Source of the DNA: Sphingomonas sp. Ant H11
GTDB lineage: Bacteria; Pseudomonadota; Alphaproteobacteria; Sphingomonadales; Sphingomonadaceae
Assembly (NCBI RefSeq): GCF_000797515.1
Contig: NZ_JSBN01000009.1
Span: 1-38,935, forward strand
DNA: 38,935 nt
Direction of reading: 5' to 3'
The number at the start of each line of letters is the position of its first letter. The stretch's first letter is position 1. Under the pieces are notes generated by a model, which saw only the letters and a list, made by a program, of their open reading frames with translations, made no database searches and had not been told where the DNA came from. Shown here in pieces: positions 26,452-37,086 of the stretch. Made by a program: the position numbers and the translations under genes.

Positions 26452-27524
26452 GCGACATAGAGAAGCTGAAGGCCGATATCGTCGATGCTGTCGTGGCCGC
26501 TGCCACGCTCGATACGCTGGAGGCGGTCCGCGTCCAGGCGCTCGGCAAGCAGGGCAGCATCACCGCCTTGCTCAAGACGCTGGGCGGCATGTCGCCCGAC
26601 GAGCGGCTGGTGCAGGGCCCGCGCATCCAGGGCGTGCGCGAGGCGGTGACCACCGCCATCGCCGAGCGCAAGGCCGCCCTCGACCGTGCCGAACTCGATG
26701 CAAGGCTCGCGCGCGAGACGCTCGACATGACGCTCCCGGCAGAGGCCGCACCGCAGGGGTCGGTCCACCCGGTCAGCCAGGTGCTCGACGAAATGGCGGA
26801 GATATTCGCCGATCTCGGCTTCGCGGTCGCCACCGGCCCCGAGATCGAGGATCAGTGGCACAATTTCACCGCGCTCAACATGCCCGAGAGCCATCCCGCG
26901 CGCGCGATGCACGACACCTTCTACCTGAAGGCGGGCGAAGGCGAAGAGGCCAAGGTTCTGCGCACCCACACCTCGCCCGTCCAGATCCGCACGATGATGG
27001 GGCAGGAGCCGCCGATCCGCATCATCGCGCCGGGCCGCGTCTATCGCTCGGACTGGGACGCGACGCACACGCCGATGTTCCACCAGATCGAGGGGCTGGT
27101 GATCGACAAGGGCATCACGCTCGGCCATCTCAAATGGACGCTGGAGACCTTCCTCAAGGCCTTTTTCGAGCGTGACGACATCGTGCTGCGTCTGCGCCCG
27201 AGCTATTTTCCCTTCACCGAGCCTTCGGCCGAAGTCGATGTCGGCTGGACGATGGAAAAGGGCCGCCGTGTGCTCGGCGGGTCGGAGGGCTGGATGGAGC
27301 TGCTCGGCAGCGGCATGGTCCACCCCAAGGTGATCGCCGCGTGCGGGCTCGATCCGAACCAATGGCAGGGCTTCGCCTTCGGCGTCGGCGTCGATCGCCT
27401 CGCCATGCTCAAATACGGCATGGATGATTTGCGGCCCTTCTTCGAAGGCGATGCGCGCTGGTTGAAGCATTACGGTTTCTCGGCACTCGACGTGCCCACG
27501 CTGAGCCAGGGAGTCGGCGCATGA
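26448..27524 (+). CDS. pheS: Phenylalanyl-tRNA synthetase alpha subunit
   Basis: Catalytic subunit of the (alpha-beta)2 enzyme charging tRNA-Phe. 358 residues from GTG 26448 ([15 protein letters not shown]), with the N-terminal coiled coil (residues ~1-85) and class II motifs [41 protein letters not shown] (motif 2) and [21 protein letters not shown] (motif 3). The open frame extends back to 26211, but that part is the GNAT gene in another frame. Confidence 0.97.
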   Translation: MSDIEKLKADIVDAVVAAATLDTLEAVRVQALGKQGSITALLKTLGGMSPDERLVQGPRIQGVREAVTTAIAERKAALDRAELDARLARETLDMTLPAEAAPQGSVHPVSQVLDEMAEIFADLGFAVATGPEIEDQWHNFTALNMPESHPARAMHDTFYLKAGEGEEAKVLRTHTSPVQIRTMMGQEPPIRIIAPGRVYRSDWDATHTPMFHQIEGLVIDKGITLGHLKWTLETFLKAFFERDDIVLRLRPSYFPFTEPSAEVDVGWTMEKGRRVLGGSEGWMELLGSGMVHPKVIAACGLDPNQWQGFAFGVGVDRLAMLKYGMDDLRPFFEGDARWLKHYGFSALDVPTLSQGVGA

Positions 27525-29883
27525 AGGTCACCCTCGATTGGCTGAAGCAGCATATCGACACCGACGCCTCGCTGGAGACGATCGTCGAGACGCTCACGCG
27601 CATCGGCCTTGAAGTCGAAGGCGTCGAAAACCCCGGTGCCAAGCTCGCCGCGTTCCGCGTGGCGAAGGTGCTCAGCGCCGCCCCGCACCCGCAGGCCGAC
27701 AAGCTCCAAGTCCTGTCGGTCGATGCCGGGGACGGCCCGCTCCAGGTCGTGTGCGGCGCGCCCAATGCCCGCGCAGGGTTGGTCGGCGTGTTCGGCTCCC
27801 CCGGCGCAACGGTGCCCTCGAACGGCATGGTGCTCAAAGTCGCCGCCATCCGCGGGGTCGAATCGAACGGCATGATGTGTTCCACGCGCGAGCTGGAACT
27901 GGGCGAGGACCATGACGGCATCATCGAGCTTCCCGCCGATGCGCCGATCGGCATGGCTTATCCCGATTATGCCGGGCTGAATGATCCGGTGATCGAGATC
28001 AACGTCCTCCCCAATCGCCCCGATTGCATGGGCGTGCGCGGCATCGCGCTCGATCTGGTCGCCGCCGGGCTCGGCACCGCCAGGCCGCTCGCTTATGCGC
28101 CCGTCGAAGGCACAGGCGCTGGCCCCGATGTCCGCACCGACGATGCCGAGGGCTGCCCCGCTTTCTACGCGCAAAGCGTCACCGGCCTCGTCAACGGCAC
28201 CGCGCCCGAATGGATGCGCCGCCGCCTCACCGCGATCGGCCAACGGTCGATTTCCACGCTGGTCGACATCACCAATTACGTGATGTTCGATCTCGGCCGC
28301 CCCTTGCACGTCTATGATCGCGTCAAGCTGTCGGGCGGCCTCGTCGCGCGCAAGGCGGCGGCGGGCGAGCAAGTGCTCGCGCTCAACGGCAAGACGTACA
28401 CGCTCACCGAGACGATGACCGTCATCGCCGATGACGCGCACGTTCATGACATTGGCGGCATCATGGGCGGCGAGGATTCGGGCGTGACGCCCGAGACGAC
28501 CGATGTCGTGATCGAATGCGCCTATTTCGATCCCGACGGCATTGCCCGCACCGGCCAGGCGCTGATGCTCACCTCGGACGCGCGTTCGCGCTTCGAACGC
28601 GGCGTCGATCCGGCGTTCCTCGAACAGGGTCTCGCCATCGCGACGCGGCTGGTGCTCGATCTGTGTGGCGGCACGGCAAGCCTGCCGACCCATGCCGGCA
28701 CCCCGCCGACCACGCGCAAGCGCATCGCTTATGATCCCGCCCGCGCGGAAACGCTCGGCGGTCTGGCAGTTGCGCCCGATCGCCAGCGCGAGATCCTGAC
28801 CGCGCTCGGCTTCACGGTCGAGGCCGACTGGACCGTCCTGCCCCCGCCCGCGCGCCGCGATGTCGATGGCCCGGCCGATCTGGTCGAGGAAGTGATCCGC
28901 ATCGTCGGCATCGATTCGGTACCCGCAACCCCGCTGCCGCGCGCGGCGGGTGTCGCCAAGCCGACCGCGACGCCTGCGCAAAGACTCGAAAGCCGCGTCC
29001 GCCGCGCCGCCGCCGCGCGCGGTCTCAACGAGACGATCACCTGGAGCTTCCTGTCGGAAACCCAGGCCGAGGCGATCGGCGGCGGCACCTGGACGCTCGC
29101 CAATCCGATCAGCGAGGAGTTGAAGGTGATGCGCCCGTCGCTTCTCCCCGGCTTGCTGTCGGCGGCGGAACGCAATTTGAAGCGTGGTGCTGGCGGTGTC
29201 CGCCTGTTCGAGCTTGGGCGGCGCTATCTCAGCGACGGCGAACGCTCGACGCTGGGCGTGGTGTTGGCCGGCGAAGCGCGTCCACGCGGCTGGCAGAACG
29301 GCAAGGCGACGCTGTTCACCGCCTTTGACGCCAAGCCGAGGCGCTGGCGCTGCTGGCGGCGGCTGGGGCACCGGTCGACAATCTGCAAGTCATGGGCGAC
29401 GCGGGCGATGCCTGGCACCCCGGCCAATCGGGCACGCTGCGGCTGGGGCCAAAGACCGTGCTAGCGGCGTTCGGCATCGTCCACCCGCTGACCACGCGCG
29501 CCTTCGACGTCGATGGCCCGGTCGCGGCGGTCGAGCTGTATCTCGATGCGATTCCGCCCAAGCGCGCGTCGAGCTTCGCGCGCGCGGCCTATGCGCCACC
29601 GGCGTTGCAGGCGGTGCGGCGCGACTTCGCCTTCCTCGTGCCCGACAGCGTGTCGGGCGACGCACTGGTGCGCGCGGCGCGCGGCGCGGACAAAGCGGCG
29701 ATCGTGGCTGCGCGCGTGTTCGACGTGTTCACCGGCACGGGCGTCGAGCCGGGGCATAAGAGCATCGCGATCGAAGTCACGCTCCAGCCGGGCGAAAAGA
29801 GCTTCACCGAGGCGGACCTGAAGGCGGTGGCGGACAAGGTCGTGGCGGCGGCGGCGAAGCTTGGGGCAAGTTTGCGGGGGTAA
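27521..29883 (+). CDS. pheT: Phenylalanyl-tRNA synthetase beta subunit, apparent frameshift
   Basis: Structural and editing subunit. The N-terminal tRNA-binding (EMAP-like) domain includes [15 protein letters not shown] at about residue 50; the editing B3/B4 region, the B5 domain and the catalytic-like fold with [12 protein letters not shown] follow. The C-terminal anticodon-binding domain starts at about [17 protein letters not shown] and ends [21 protein letters not shown]. One base is missing at about 29335 ([29 protein letters not shown] expected). Repaired length is 787 residues, normal. ATG overlaps the pheS stop (ATGA). Confidence 0.96.
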
Positions 29884-29903
29884 GGCCGAGCGTCACCCCG
29901 CAT

Positions 29904-30006
29904 CCACCCCGGCGAAGGCCGGGGCCCAGCAGGGCGGGTCGAGGTAATAGGGCACGGCACTCGCCATGCCCGGCCCGCGCCTGGGCCCCGGCCTTCGCCG
30001 GGGTGG
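29904..30006. repeat. Sphingomonad-type REP-like inverted pair
   Basis: Two 26-base arms (29904-29929 and 29981-30006) are perfectly complementary around a 51-base spacer. Each arm carries CCCCGGC-GAAG-GCCGGGG, itself a hairpin, so the element is a pair of inverted repetitive extragenic palindromes. It fills the gap between pheT and the epimerase gene. It could act as an attenuating structure after pheT. Confidence 0.8.
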
Positions 30007-30034
30007 TCGTGGTTTTTATTGGAGGATCGACGCT

Positions 30035-30913
30035 ATGCCCCAACCCAACCTGATCACCATCGCCACCGCGCAGCTCTCCGCCGCGATCAACCCGTTCGGT
30101 GCGGAACTCACCCACCTGCGCGATGCCGACGGCCGCGAACTGATGACCGATGCCGACCCCGCTTTCTGGACCGGCCACGCGCCCTTGCTCTTCCCGGTCG
30201 TCGGGCGGCTCAACGGCGACGTGCTGCGCGTTAACGGCGCGGCCTATCCGATGAAGCAGCACGGCTTCGCCCGCCGCAGCCTGTTCACGCTGGTGGAGCA
30301 AAGCGCGACGCACGCGGTCTTTCTGCTTCAAGACAGCGCCGAGACCCGCACGGCCTATCCTTTCACCTTCGCGCTGCGCGTGACCTACACGATCACCGAC
30401 GCGACGCTCGCCATCGCGGTGGCGATCGAGAATCGCAGCGAAGGCACGCTGCCCGCCAGCTTCGGCTTCCACCCCGCCTTCGCCTGGCCGCTGCCTTACG
30501 GCCTGCCCCGCGCCGACCACCGCATCGTCTTCGCCAAGGATGAGCCCGACCCTTTGCGCGAACTCGTCGGCAGCGCGATTTCCACCGGCCGCCGCCCCTC
30601 CCCGCTGCAAGGGCGAACCCTCGCCCTCGACGACGCGCTGTTCACCCAGGACGCGCTGATCTGGGATCCGGTCCATTCGCAAAGCGTCCGTTATGGTGCC
30701 TCGACCGGCCCACAGCTCCGCGTTGATTTCCCCGACACGCCGATGCTCGGCATCTGGACCAAACCTGGTGCCGCCTTCGTCTGTATCGAGCCATGGCACG
30801 GCATCGCCGACCCCGAGGGCTTCACCGGCGACATCCGTGAGAAACCCGGCATCGTCACCATCGCACCGGCTGCGACATGGCGCTGCGCGATGCAGGTGAC
30901 GTTGGAGGCCTGA
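30035..30913 (+). CDS. Aldose 1-epimerase family protein
   Basis: A 292-residue galactose-mutarotase-fold protein (LacX-like group). It contains INPFGAELTHLRDADGRELM, the substrate-side HAPLLFPVVGRL and YPMKQHGFARRS (His), FGFHPAFAWPL (second His), and the C-terminal FVCIEPWHGIADPEGF with the likely catalytic Glu. ATG 30035 follows GGAGG at 30021. It interconverts sugar anomers in the family; the actual sugar is unknown. prfC starts 18 bases after its stop. Confidence 0.85.
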   Translation: MPQPNLITIATAQLSAAINPFGAELTHLRDADGRELMTDADPAFWTGHAPLLFPVVGRLNGDVLRVNGAAYPMKQHGFARRSLFTLVEQSATHAVFLLQDSAETRTAYPFTFALRVTYTITDATLAIAVAIENRSEGTLPASFGFHPAFAWPLPYGLPRADHRIVFAKDEPDPLRELVGSAISTGRRPSPLQGRTLALDDALFTQDALIWDPVHSQSVRYGASTGPQLRVDFPDTPMLGIWTKPGAAFVCIEPWHGIADPEGFTGDIREKPGIVTIAPAATWRCAMQVTLEA

Positions 30914-30930
30914 AGCGCTACAGCGCGGCG

Positions 30931-32517
30931 ATGAATCACACTTCCGACCGCCGCACTTTCGCGATCATTTCCCACCCCGACGCGGGCAAGACCACGCTGA
31001 CCGAAAAGCTGTTGCTGTTCGGCGGTGCGATCCATTTGGCGGGCGAGGTCAAGGCGCGCGGGCAAAACCGGCGTGCGCGCTCGGACTGGATGAAGATTGA
31101 GCAGCAGCGCGGCATTTCGGTCACCTCCTCGGTGATGACCTTCGAGCGCGAGATCGAAGGCATGGGTGGCCTTACCTTCAACTTGCTCGACACGCCGGGC
31201 CACGAGGATTTCTCGGAAGATACCTATCGCACGCTGACCGCCGTCGATTCCGCCGTGATGGTGATCGACGCGGCGCGCGGTATCGAGGCGCAGACGCGCA
31301 AATTGTTCGAGGTCTGCCGCTTGCGCTCGGTGCCGATCATCACCTTCGTCAACAAGGTCGATCGCGAGGGACGCCCGCCGTTCGAATTGCTCGACGAAGT
31401 GGCCGAGATGCTCCAGCTTGACGTCACGCCGATGAGCTGGCCGGTCGGCATGGGCAGCGATTTCGAAGGCATTTACGATTTCCACGCCAATGCGCTGAGC
31501 CAGCCCGAGGGGCCGAGCCGCGAATTCATGGGCAAGGCGAGGCGTTTCACCGGGCTAGACGATCCCGCGCTGGAAGGCGTGCTGAGCGCAAACGGCCTCG
31601 CGACGCTGCGCGACGAGGCCGAGCTCGCGCTTGGCGGCTATGGTGCCTTCGATGTCGAGGCGTATCGCGCGGGCGACCAGACCCCGGTCTATTTCGGCTC
31701 GGCATTGAAGGACTTTGGCGTCGCCGAGCTGATCGACGCGCTCGGTCGCCATGCGCCCGGCCCACGCCCGCAACCCGCAGAGCCCGCCCAAGTGCTGCCT
31801 GAGCGCGCCGATGTCACCGGGTTCGTGTTCAAGGTCCAGGCCAATATGGACCCCAACCACCGCGACCGCATCGCCTTCATGCGGCTGTGTTCGGGCACCT
31901 TCAAGCGCGGCATGAAGCTGACGCCGACCGGCCACGGCAAGCCGATCGCGATCCATTCGCCGATCCTGTTCTTCGCGCGCGAACGCGAACTGGCCGATGA
32001 GGCGTTTCCGGGCGACATCATCGGCATCCCCAACCACGGCACCTTGCGGGTGGGCGACACGCTGTCCGAACGCGCCGACGTGCGCTTCACGGGGCTCCCC
32101 AATTTCGCGCCGGAAATCCTGCGCCGCGTTGCGCTGAAGGATCCGACCAAGACCAAGCAGCTCCGCAAGGCGCTCGACGACATGGCCGAGGAAGGCGTGA
32201 CGCAGGTCTTCTACCCCGAAATCGGCTCGAACTGGATCATCGGCGTGGTCGGGCAGCTCCAGCTCGAAGTGCTGCTCTCGCGGCTCGAGGCCGAATATAA
32301 GGTCGATGCCGGGCTCGAAATGGCCCCTTATGATACCGCGCGTTGGGTGTCCGCAGCCGATCCGGCCGACCTCAAGGCGTTCATGGACTTGAATCGCACC
32401 TCCATGGCGAAGGATCGCGACGGCAATCCCGTGTACCTTGCGAAGACGGCCTGGGACGTCGGCTATGTCGCGGACCGCTATCCCAAGGTCACCTTCGCCG
32501 CGACGCGCGAGCGCTAG
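30931..32517 (+). CDS. prfC: Peptide chain release factor 3
   Basis: GTPase that recycles RF1/RF2 from the ribosome after termination. 528 residues, as in E. coli RF3. Motifs are HPDAGKTTLTEKLL (G1), QQRGISVTSSVM (switch I), DTPGHEDFSEDTYRTL (G3) and TFVNKVDREGR (G4), then domain II with VFKVQANMDPNHRDRIAFMRL. GTP-binding and switch residues are intact. Its TAG shares the palindrome CTAG with the stop of the convergent sulfatase. Confidence 0.96.
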   Translation: MNHTSDRRTFAIISHPDAGKTTLTEKLLLFGGAIHLAGEVKARGQNRRARSDWMKIEQQRGISVTSSVMTFEREIEGMGGLTFNLLDTPGHEDFSEDTYRTLTAVDSAVMVIDAARGIEAQTRKLFEVCRLRSVPIITFVNKVDREGRPPFELLDEVAEMLQLDVTPMSWPVGMGSDFEGIYDFHANALSQPEGPSREFMGKARRFTGLDDPALEGVLSANGLATLRDEAELALGGYGAFDVEAYRAGDQTPVYFGSALKDFGVAELIDALGRHAPGPRPQPAEPAQVLPERADVTGFVFKVQANMDPNHRDRIAFMRLCSGTFKRGMKLTPTGHGKPIAIHSPILFFARERELADEAFPGDIIGIPNHGTLRVGDTLSERADVRFTGLPNFAPEILRRVALKDPTKTKQLRKALDDMAEEGVTQVFYPEIGSNWIIGVVGQLQLEVLLSRLEAEYKVDAGLEMAPYDTARWVSAADPADLKAFMDLNRTSMAKDRDGNPVYLAKTAWDVGYVADRYPKVTFAATRER

Positions 32518-34297
32518 CGCGCTTTGATCGCGGCACGACGACGTCGACGCCAAAGTACGACGCCGACTGCGAACGCCGCCGCCGCGACCCCCAGCACCGC
32601 CGGGAGGAGCCTGGGCAACCAATACCGAAGGGCATTGTCGCTGATCTGCTGGTCGGCGGTGTAACCGGCGGGCATTGGCAGCACCTGATCGCGCCGGGCA
32701 AAGGCGTCGTAATCGCGGCGCATGCCGATGAAACGATCGGGTTGCTCGGTCGACAGATCGTGTGTCTCGCCGGGATCATGCGTGATGTCGAACAGCTGCC
32801 AGCGACCGTCGCCGAGCGGCGGCAGGTTCCTGACGAGCTTATAGTCGCCGCGGAACAACGCCGCATTGCCCGATAGCTCATAGCCAAGCGGCGTATCGCC
32901 ATGCACATTGGTGCGTCGGCCCAGCAGCATATCAGCCAGGCTGAACCCAACCATCGGCTCCACCGCCCGCCCGGCAAAGTGCCCGGTCTGCGCGGGCACC
33001 CCGGCCAGCGCAAGCAAGGTGGGCGCAATATCGGTAACATGCGTGAAGCCGCCAACGATCGTGCCGCTGCGCATCGCAGGATTACCGGGCCAGCTCACGA
33101 TCAGCGGCACGCGCAAGCCACCTTCTCCGGCCGAAAACTTGTAGCCCGCAAGCGGCGCGGCGGCGGCACTTGCCCAACTCGGCCCAATCGCGGTCAACGT
33201 GCCGCGCTCGCCTGATGGTCGGGCGCGAAATCGCGCAGCAGCCCGAGCACCAGCCGGTTGAGCAGCCGCCCGCGCGGGTCGGTCGGTTCCGGGCCATTGT
33301 CGGACAGGAACACGAAGATCGTATTGTCATACGCACCCGTCGCCTTCAGATGATCGATCAAACGCCCGATCTCATGATCGGCCGCCTCCGCCATCCCGCC
33401 ATAAGCCGCCATCGCCCGGGCCGCCGCATGGCGTTGATCGGGCGACAGCCGGTTCCAGTCGGCGGTCGAGCGCATCACCGCCGCGCGCGTTTCCGGTGGA
33501 ACCAGCCCCATGGCGATTGCCCGCGCCTGCCGCGCCGCGCGCAAAGCGCGCCAACCGCCATCATAGGCATGGGCATAGCGCGCGATGTACGCGTCGGGCG
33601 CTTGCACCGGAATGTGGTTGGCCAGGAAATTGACCGAGGCGAAGAACGGCTTGCCCGATCCCCGCCCGGCATCGATGTAGCGCAGCATCGTATCGACGAT
33701 GAAGGTCGAGGAATAAAACGGCGTCGGCAAGGTGGCGGGTCTACCGTCCTCGGTCCAGTCGGCCTTGTCATAGAGCCCGGCGATCGGCTTCTGCTCGAAA
33801 TTGTCCGCCCCGGCATCCGCCAGCGAAAAGGCATGGTCATAACCACGCGCGGTCGGCAGCCCGTCGCTCGCCTTGCCCAAATGCCATTTGCCGGTGAGAT
33901 AGGTGCGATAGCCCGCCTGGTGCAGCACCTCCGCCAACGTCACCACATGGTGGTTGAGCACGGTGTTATAACCCGGTTTGCCGATATGCTCGGGCGGAAT
34001 GGTTTCGGGCATGTTGCCGAGCCCGGCGCGGTGGCTGCTGACGCCGGTCTGCAACATAGCGCGGGTGGGAGCGCACGATCCGGCGACGTGGAAATTGGCG
34101 AAGCGGACGCCGTGCGCGGCGAGCGCATCAATATTGGGGGTGCGAATCTCGCTGCCGAAGCTGCCAATGTCCGTATAGCCCCAATCGTCCGCCACCAGCA
34201 GGACGATATTGGGGCGGGGCGCGGGCGGAGCACCCACGGCGGGAAGCGCCAGCAAGGCCAGCGCCGTCGCCAGCCCCCGTCGCGCCGCCCGCCTCAC
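32514..34297 (-). CDS. Secreted sulfatase with C-terminal membrane anchor, apparent frameshift
   Basis: Type I sulfatase of the alkaline-phosphatase superfamily. GTG 34297 gives a signal peptide (RRAARRGLATALALLALPAVGAPPA). Then come PNIVLLVADDWGYTDIG (metal Asp pair) and SCAPTR, the CxPxR formylglycine motif with the cysteine to be oxidised. TYLTGKWHLG and FLSDNGPE supply more metal/active-site residues. The frame breaks at about 33207-33213 (one base missing after DHQAS). The second frame continues TAIGPSWASA...GLRVPLIVSWPG to a C-terminal helix (LLPAVLGVAAAAFAVGVVLW) followed by RRRRR, a membrane anchor unusual for the family. Repaired length is 594 residues. Confidence 0.88.
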
Positions 34298-35376
34298 TCG
34301 AGCCGGCTTTGCGCGATGGTGGTCGTGCCAGCGGACAAGCTGAACAGCATCCCGTCCTCGCCCACCGTGATCGGCCCCGCAAAATGTCGCGCGGAGTCGC
34401 CCAGAAACGCTGGATAGGCGAAGCGCAAAGGCAATGGCGGTACAATATGGTTGAGCACCAGCCGCTTTACTCCGGCGGCTTTCGCAGCATCCGCAGCCTG
34501 CTCGGGTGTCGTGTGATAGTTGCGAATATCGCGCGTGACTTGCGCCAGATTGTAGCGATGGTTCCGCTCAAGCGCAGCGGTCAACAAGCCGACCAGCCGC
34601 GGCTGCAAGGCCTCATGGACCAGCAGGTCCGCTCCCTTGGCCGCCGCAACCAGCGATGCGCTTGGCCCCGTATCCCCGCTGAATACAACCGAACGGCCTT
34701 TATAGTCGAAGCGATAGCCGACCGCTGGGCGAACCGGGCCATGATCGACGCAGAAGGCGGTAACCCGCAGCCCATCATGTGCGAACACGACCTCGGGCGC
34801 ATCGGGCTTGGGCATGGCGAACGGAATCGCCACCGCACCTGCGCCGCTCGGGGGTGCGACGCCGGCACCATGATGCGCGGTGCGATACCGTGAGTCGGTC
34901 GCATAGGCCGCATCGAATCCCGCCACTACCGCCTCCACTCCGACCGGACCGTGCACCGGTAGCGGAGACGTGGCGGAGCTCGCGATCCAGCTTTGCAACA
35001 TCAACGGACCGAGTCCGTCGATATGATCCGAATGGAAATGCGTCAGGAACAGCCCCTCAATTCGCCCGATCGGCAAACCCATCCCAACGATCGTGCGTGC
35101 GCCGCCTTCCCCGATATCGACCACGAAAAGGTGCTTCCCCGCGATCACCACCGAACACGGCCCCGCCCGGGTCGGATCGGGCAAAGGCGAACCCGTTCCG
35201 CACAACGCGACATGCAGTCCATCCGGCAATGTCTCGGTACCGTCTCGCCCCACCCGCGCATCGACAATCCACGCCAGCATGGCGGTCGCGATTTGCCGCT
35301 GGAAGAGGCTGACCAGCGTCATCCCGACAAGGCCAATCAGGGCAACGGCCAACGTCCACTTCCCGTATTTGCGCAT
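34294..35376 (-). CDS. Metallo-beta-lactamase fold hydrolase, AtsA/RNase-Z-like
   Basis: A 360-residue protein with an N-terminal membrane anchor or signal (WTLAVALIGLVGMTLVSLF). The zinc motif is THFHSDHIDGLG at about residues 110-121, later CVDHGPV (about 210), SGDTGPS (about 235) and LNHIVPP (about 310), complete for a di-zinc site. The closest familiar type is the RNase Z-like group that includes the AtsA arylsulfatase of Pseudoalteromonas; that fits the neighbouring sulfatase, with which it overlaps (GTGA). The substrate is inferred from context only. Confidence 0.8.
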   Translation of the reverse strand: MRKYGKWTLAVALIGLVGMTLVSLFQRQIATAMLAWIVDARVGRDGTETLPDGLHVALCGTGSPLPDPTRAGPCSVVIAGKHLFVVDIGEGGARTIVGMGLPIGRIEGLFLTHFHSDHIDGLGPLMLQSWIASSATSPLPVHGPVGVEAVVAGFDAAYATDSRYRTAHHGAGVAPPSGAGAVAIPFAMPKPDAPEVVFAHDGLRVTAFCVDHGPVRPAVGYRFDYKGRSVVFSGDTGPSASLVAAAKGADLLVHEALQPRLVGLLTAALERNHRYNLAQVTRDIRNYHTTPEQAADAAKAAGVKRLVLNHIVPPLPLRFAYPAFLGDSARHFAGPITVGEDGMLFSLSAGTTTIAQSRLE

Positions 35377-35499
35377 TCGGCCACCCTCCTCCCTTGGGCG
35401 TATGTCGTTGCGGTTGAGCCTGCGACAAAATTATGACACATTCAATGCCACATTGGGAGGACAATAGACCGAGGTGGATCGGAGGGATAAGCGCACCAC

Positions 35500-36122
35500 G
35501 TGGATATGAAGCGCAGTATGACGCCGGTCTCTGGACCAAAAGACAACTCAGCAGCCGACGGGCGCCGTGCGCGCAGTGAAAACAGCCGCGCCAAGATCGT
35601 CGCCGCGATGCTCCATCTCGTCGGCAAAGGCGATATCGCCCCGAGCGCTGCGCGCGTCGCCGAAACCGCCGGTGTCGGCTTGCGGTCTGTGTTCCGGCAC
35701 TTGCCGATATGGACACGCTCTACAGCGAAATGTCCCAGGTCATCGAAGCACAGGTCTTGCCGATGGCGCTCAAACCCTTGACGGGGGCGAGCTGGCGCGA
35801 CCGGCTGCTGGAAATCACTCAACGTCGCGCGCTCGTCTTCGAGGCAATCCTGCCCTTCCGTATCTCGGCCAATATCAAACGCTTCCAGTCGGAATTCCTG
35901 ATGCAGGATTATCGCCGCATGCTGCGGCTGGAGCGCAGCTCGCTCGAAGCGGTGCTGCCGCCGCACGTCCTTGCCGACACCACGCTCGTCGATGCGCTGA
36001 ATGTGCCGCTCAGCTTTCAGACATGGCGCTTGTTGCGGCACGACCAGGAATTGACCATTGCCGAGGCCCGCGCCGTGGTGGTGCGGCTCATCGAAGCGAT
36101 CCTCGCCCATATCGACGATTGA
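35500..36122 (+). CDS. TetR-family transcriptional regulator, apparent frameshift
   Basis: About 207 residues after repair. N-terminal helix-turn-helix: SRAKIVAAMLHLVGKGDIAPSAARVAETAGVGLRSVFRHF. The expected FRHFADMDTLYSEM is interrupted at about 35702, where one C is missing (CACTTGCCGAT). The second frame, from ADMDTLYSEMSQVIE to LIEAILAHIDD, is the ligand-binding helical domain. GTG 35500 and ATG 35506 are possible starts after GGAGGG. Divergent from the MBL/sulfatase pair and thus a candidate regulator of it. Confidence 0.85.
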
Positions 36123-36144
36123 GCAGGCCTGCGGTCCGCGTCGA

Positions 36145-37046
36145 TCAACCCGGCGGCGCGCGGCGATTGTCGACCAGCCGCACACCGATATGATCGGTGC
36201 CGAGCCCCAATTCCTGAAATTGCCGTGCCGCCGGGCGGTAGCGCGCGCAATAATTGGCGGCACATAGATACGACCCGCCCTTGATCACACGCCGGTCGCC
36301 GTCGGCAACCCCGCTGGTCCATTCCCACACATTGCCGATCATGTCGTACAGGCCATAGCCGTTGGCAGGGAAGCATCCGACCGCGCGCGACCGCGATAGC
36401 CATCGATGCCAAGATCGCGGGCCGGGAACACGCCTTGATAGTAATTGGCGGTCGGCGTGCCGTGCGCGTCGATCGGTTCGGGCAAAGCAGGCTGGCCACC
36501 CCGCGCGGCATATTCCCATTGCGCTTCGGTCGGCAGGGCCTTGCCCGCCCAGCGCGCATAGGCCTCGGCATCTTCATAGGCGATCTGGACGACGGGAGTC
36601 GTACCCTTGCCGACAATCGATTCGTTCGGGCCCGCCGGATGTTGCCACGTCGCCCCCACCACCCACCGCCACCAGCGCGGATCGTCGCCGGACGGGACCG
36701 CGAACACCGCCGACCCCGGGACCCGCATCTCGGGCGGCGCGCCCGGCAGAACCGGCGGTCTCCGTTCCGCCATCGTGCGATAGCCGGTCGCCCTCACGAA
36801 GGTGGCGAATTCGGCGTTGGTCAGCTCATGCGTGTCGATCCAGAAGCCGGGCACGGTGACGGTGCGTGGCGGTCCTTCTTCAGGATAATGCGGATCTTCC
36901 CCCTGGACGAAGCGCCCCGCCGGAATCCAGCGCATCGCTCCGGGCGCGAACGTGGCACACGCGTGTTGAACGGGCGCGCCCGCTGGAGCCCGCGAGCAGG
37001 CGCTCATCGCCAACAGCCCAACAATCGCCAACCACCGCAATCTCAT
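36145..37046 (-). CDS. Formylglycine-generating enzyme-like (SUMF1/FGE) lipoprotein, apparent frameshift
   Basis: An FGE-sulfatase domain protein. It starts MRLRWLAIVGLLAMSAC with a lipobox (Cys17), so it is exported and lipid-anchored. The domain begins MRWIPAGRFVQGEDP and has HELTNAEFATFVRATGY, WEYAARGG, YDMIGNVWEWTSG and GGSYLCAANYCARYRP. The last carries the C-x4-C pair corresponding to the two catalytic cysteines of aerobic FGE. The frame breaks at about 36383-36389 (one base missing; GRAAVGCFP expected). Repaired length is 300 residues. It lies near a CxPxR sulfatase that needs this modification. Confidence 0.86.
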
Positions 37047-37086
37047 CGGGTCATCGATCCCCTCCAACCGACACCCTAGCGAGATT

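Noticed and set aside
35400..35460. A TetR operator in the MBL-TetR intergenic region (CACATT repeated twice)
   Set aside because: The two CACATT hexamers are direct repeats with no convincing palindrome, so there is not enough to call an operator.
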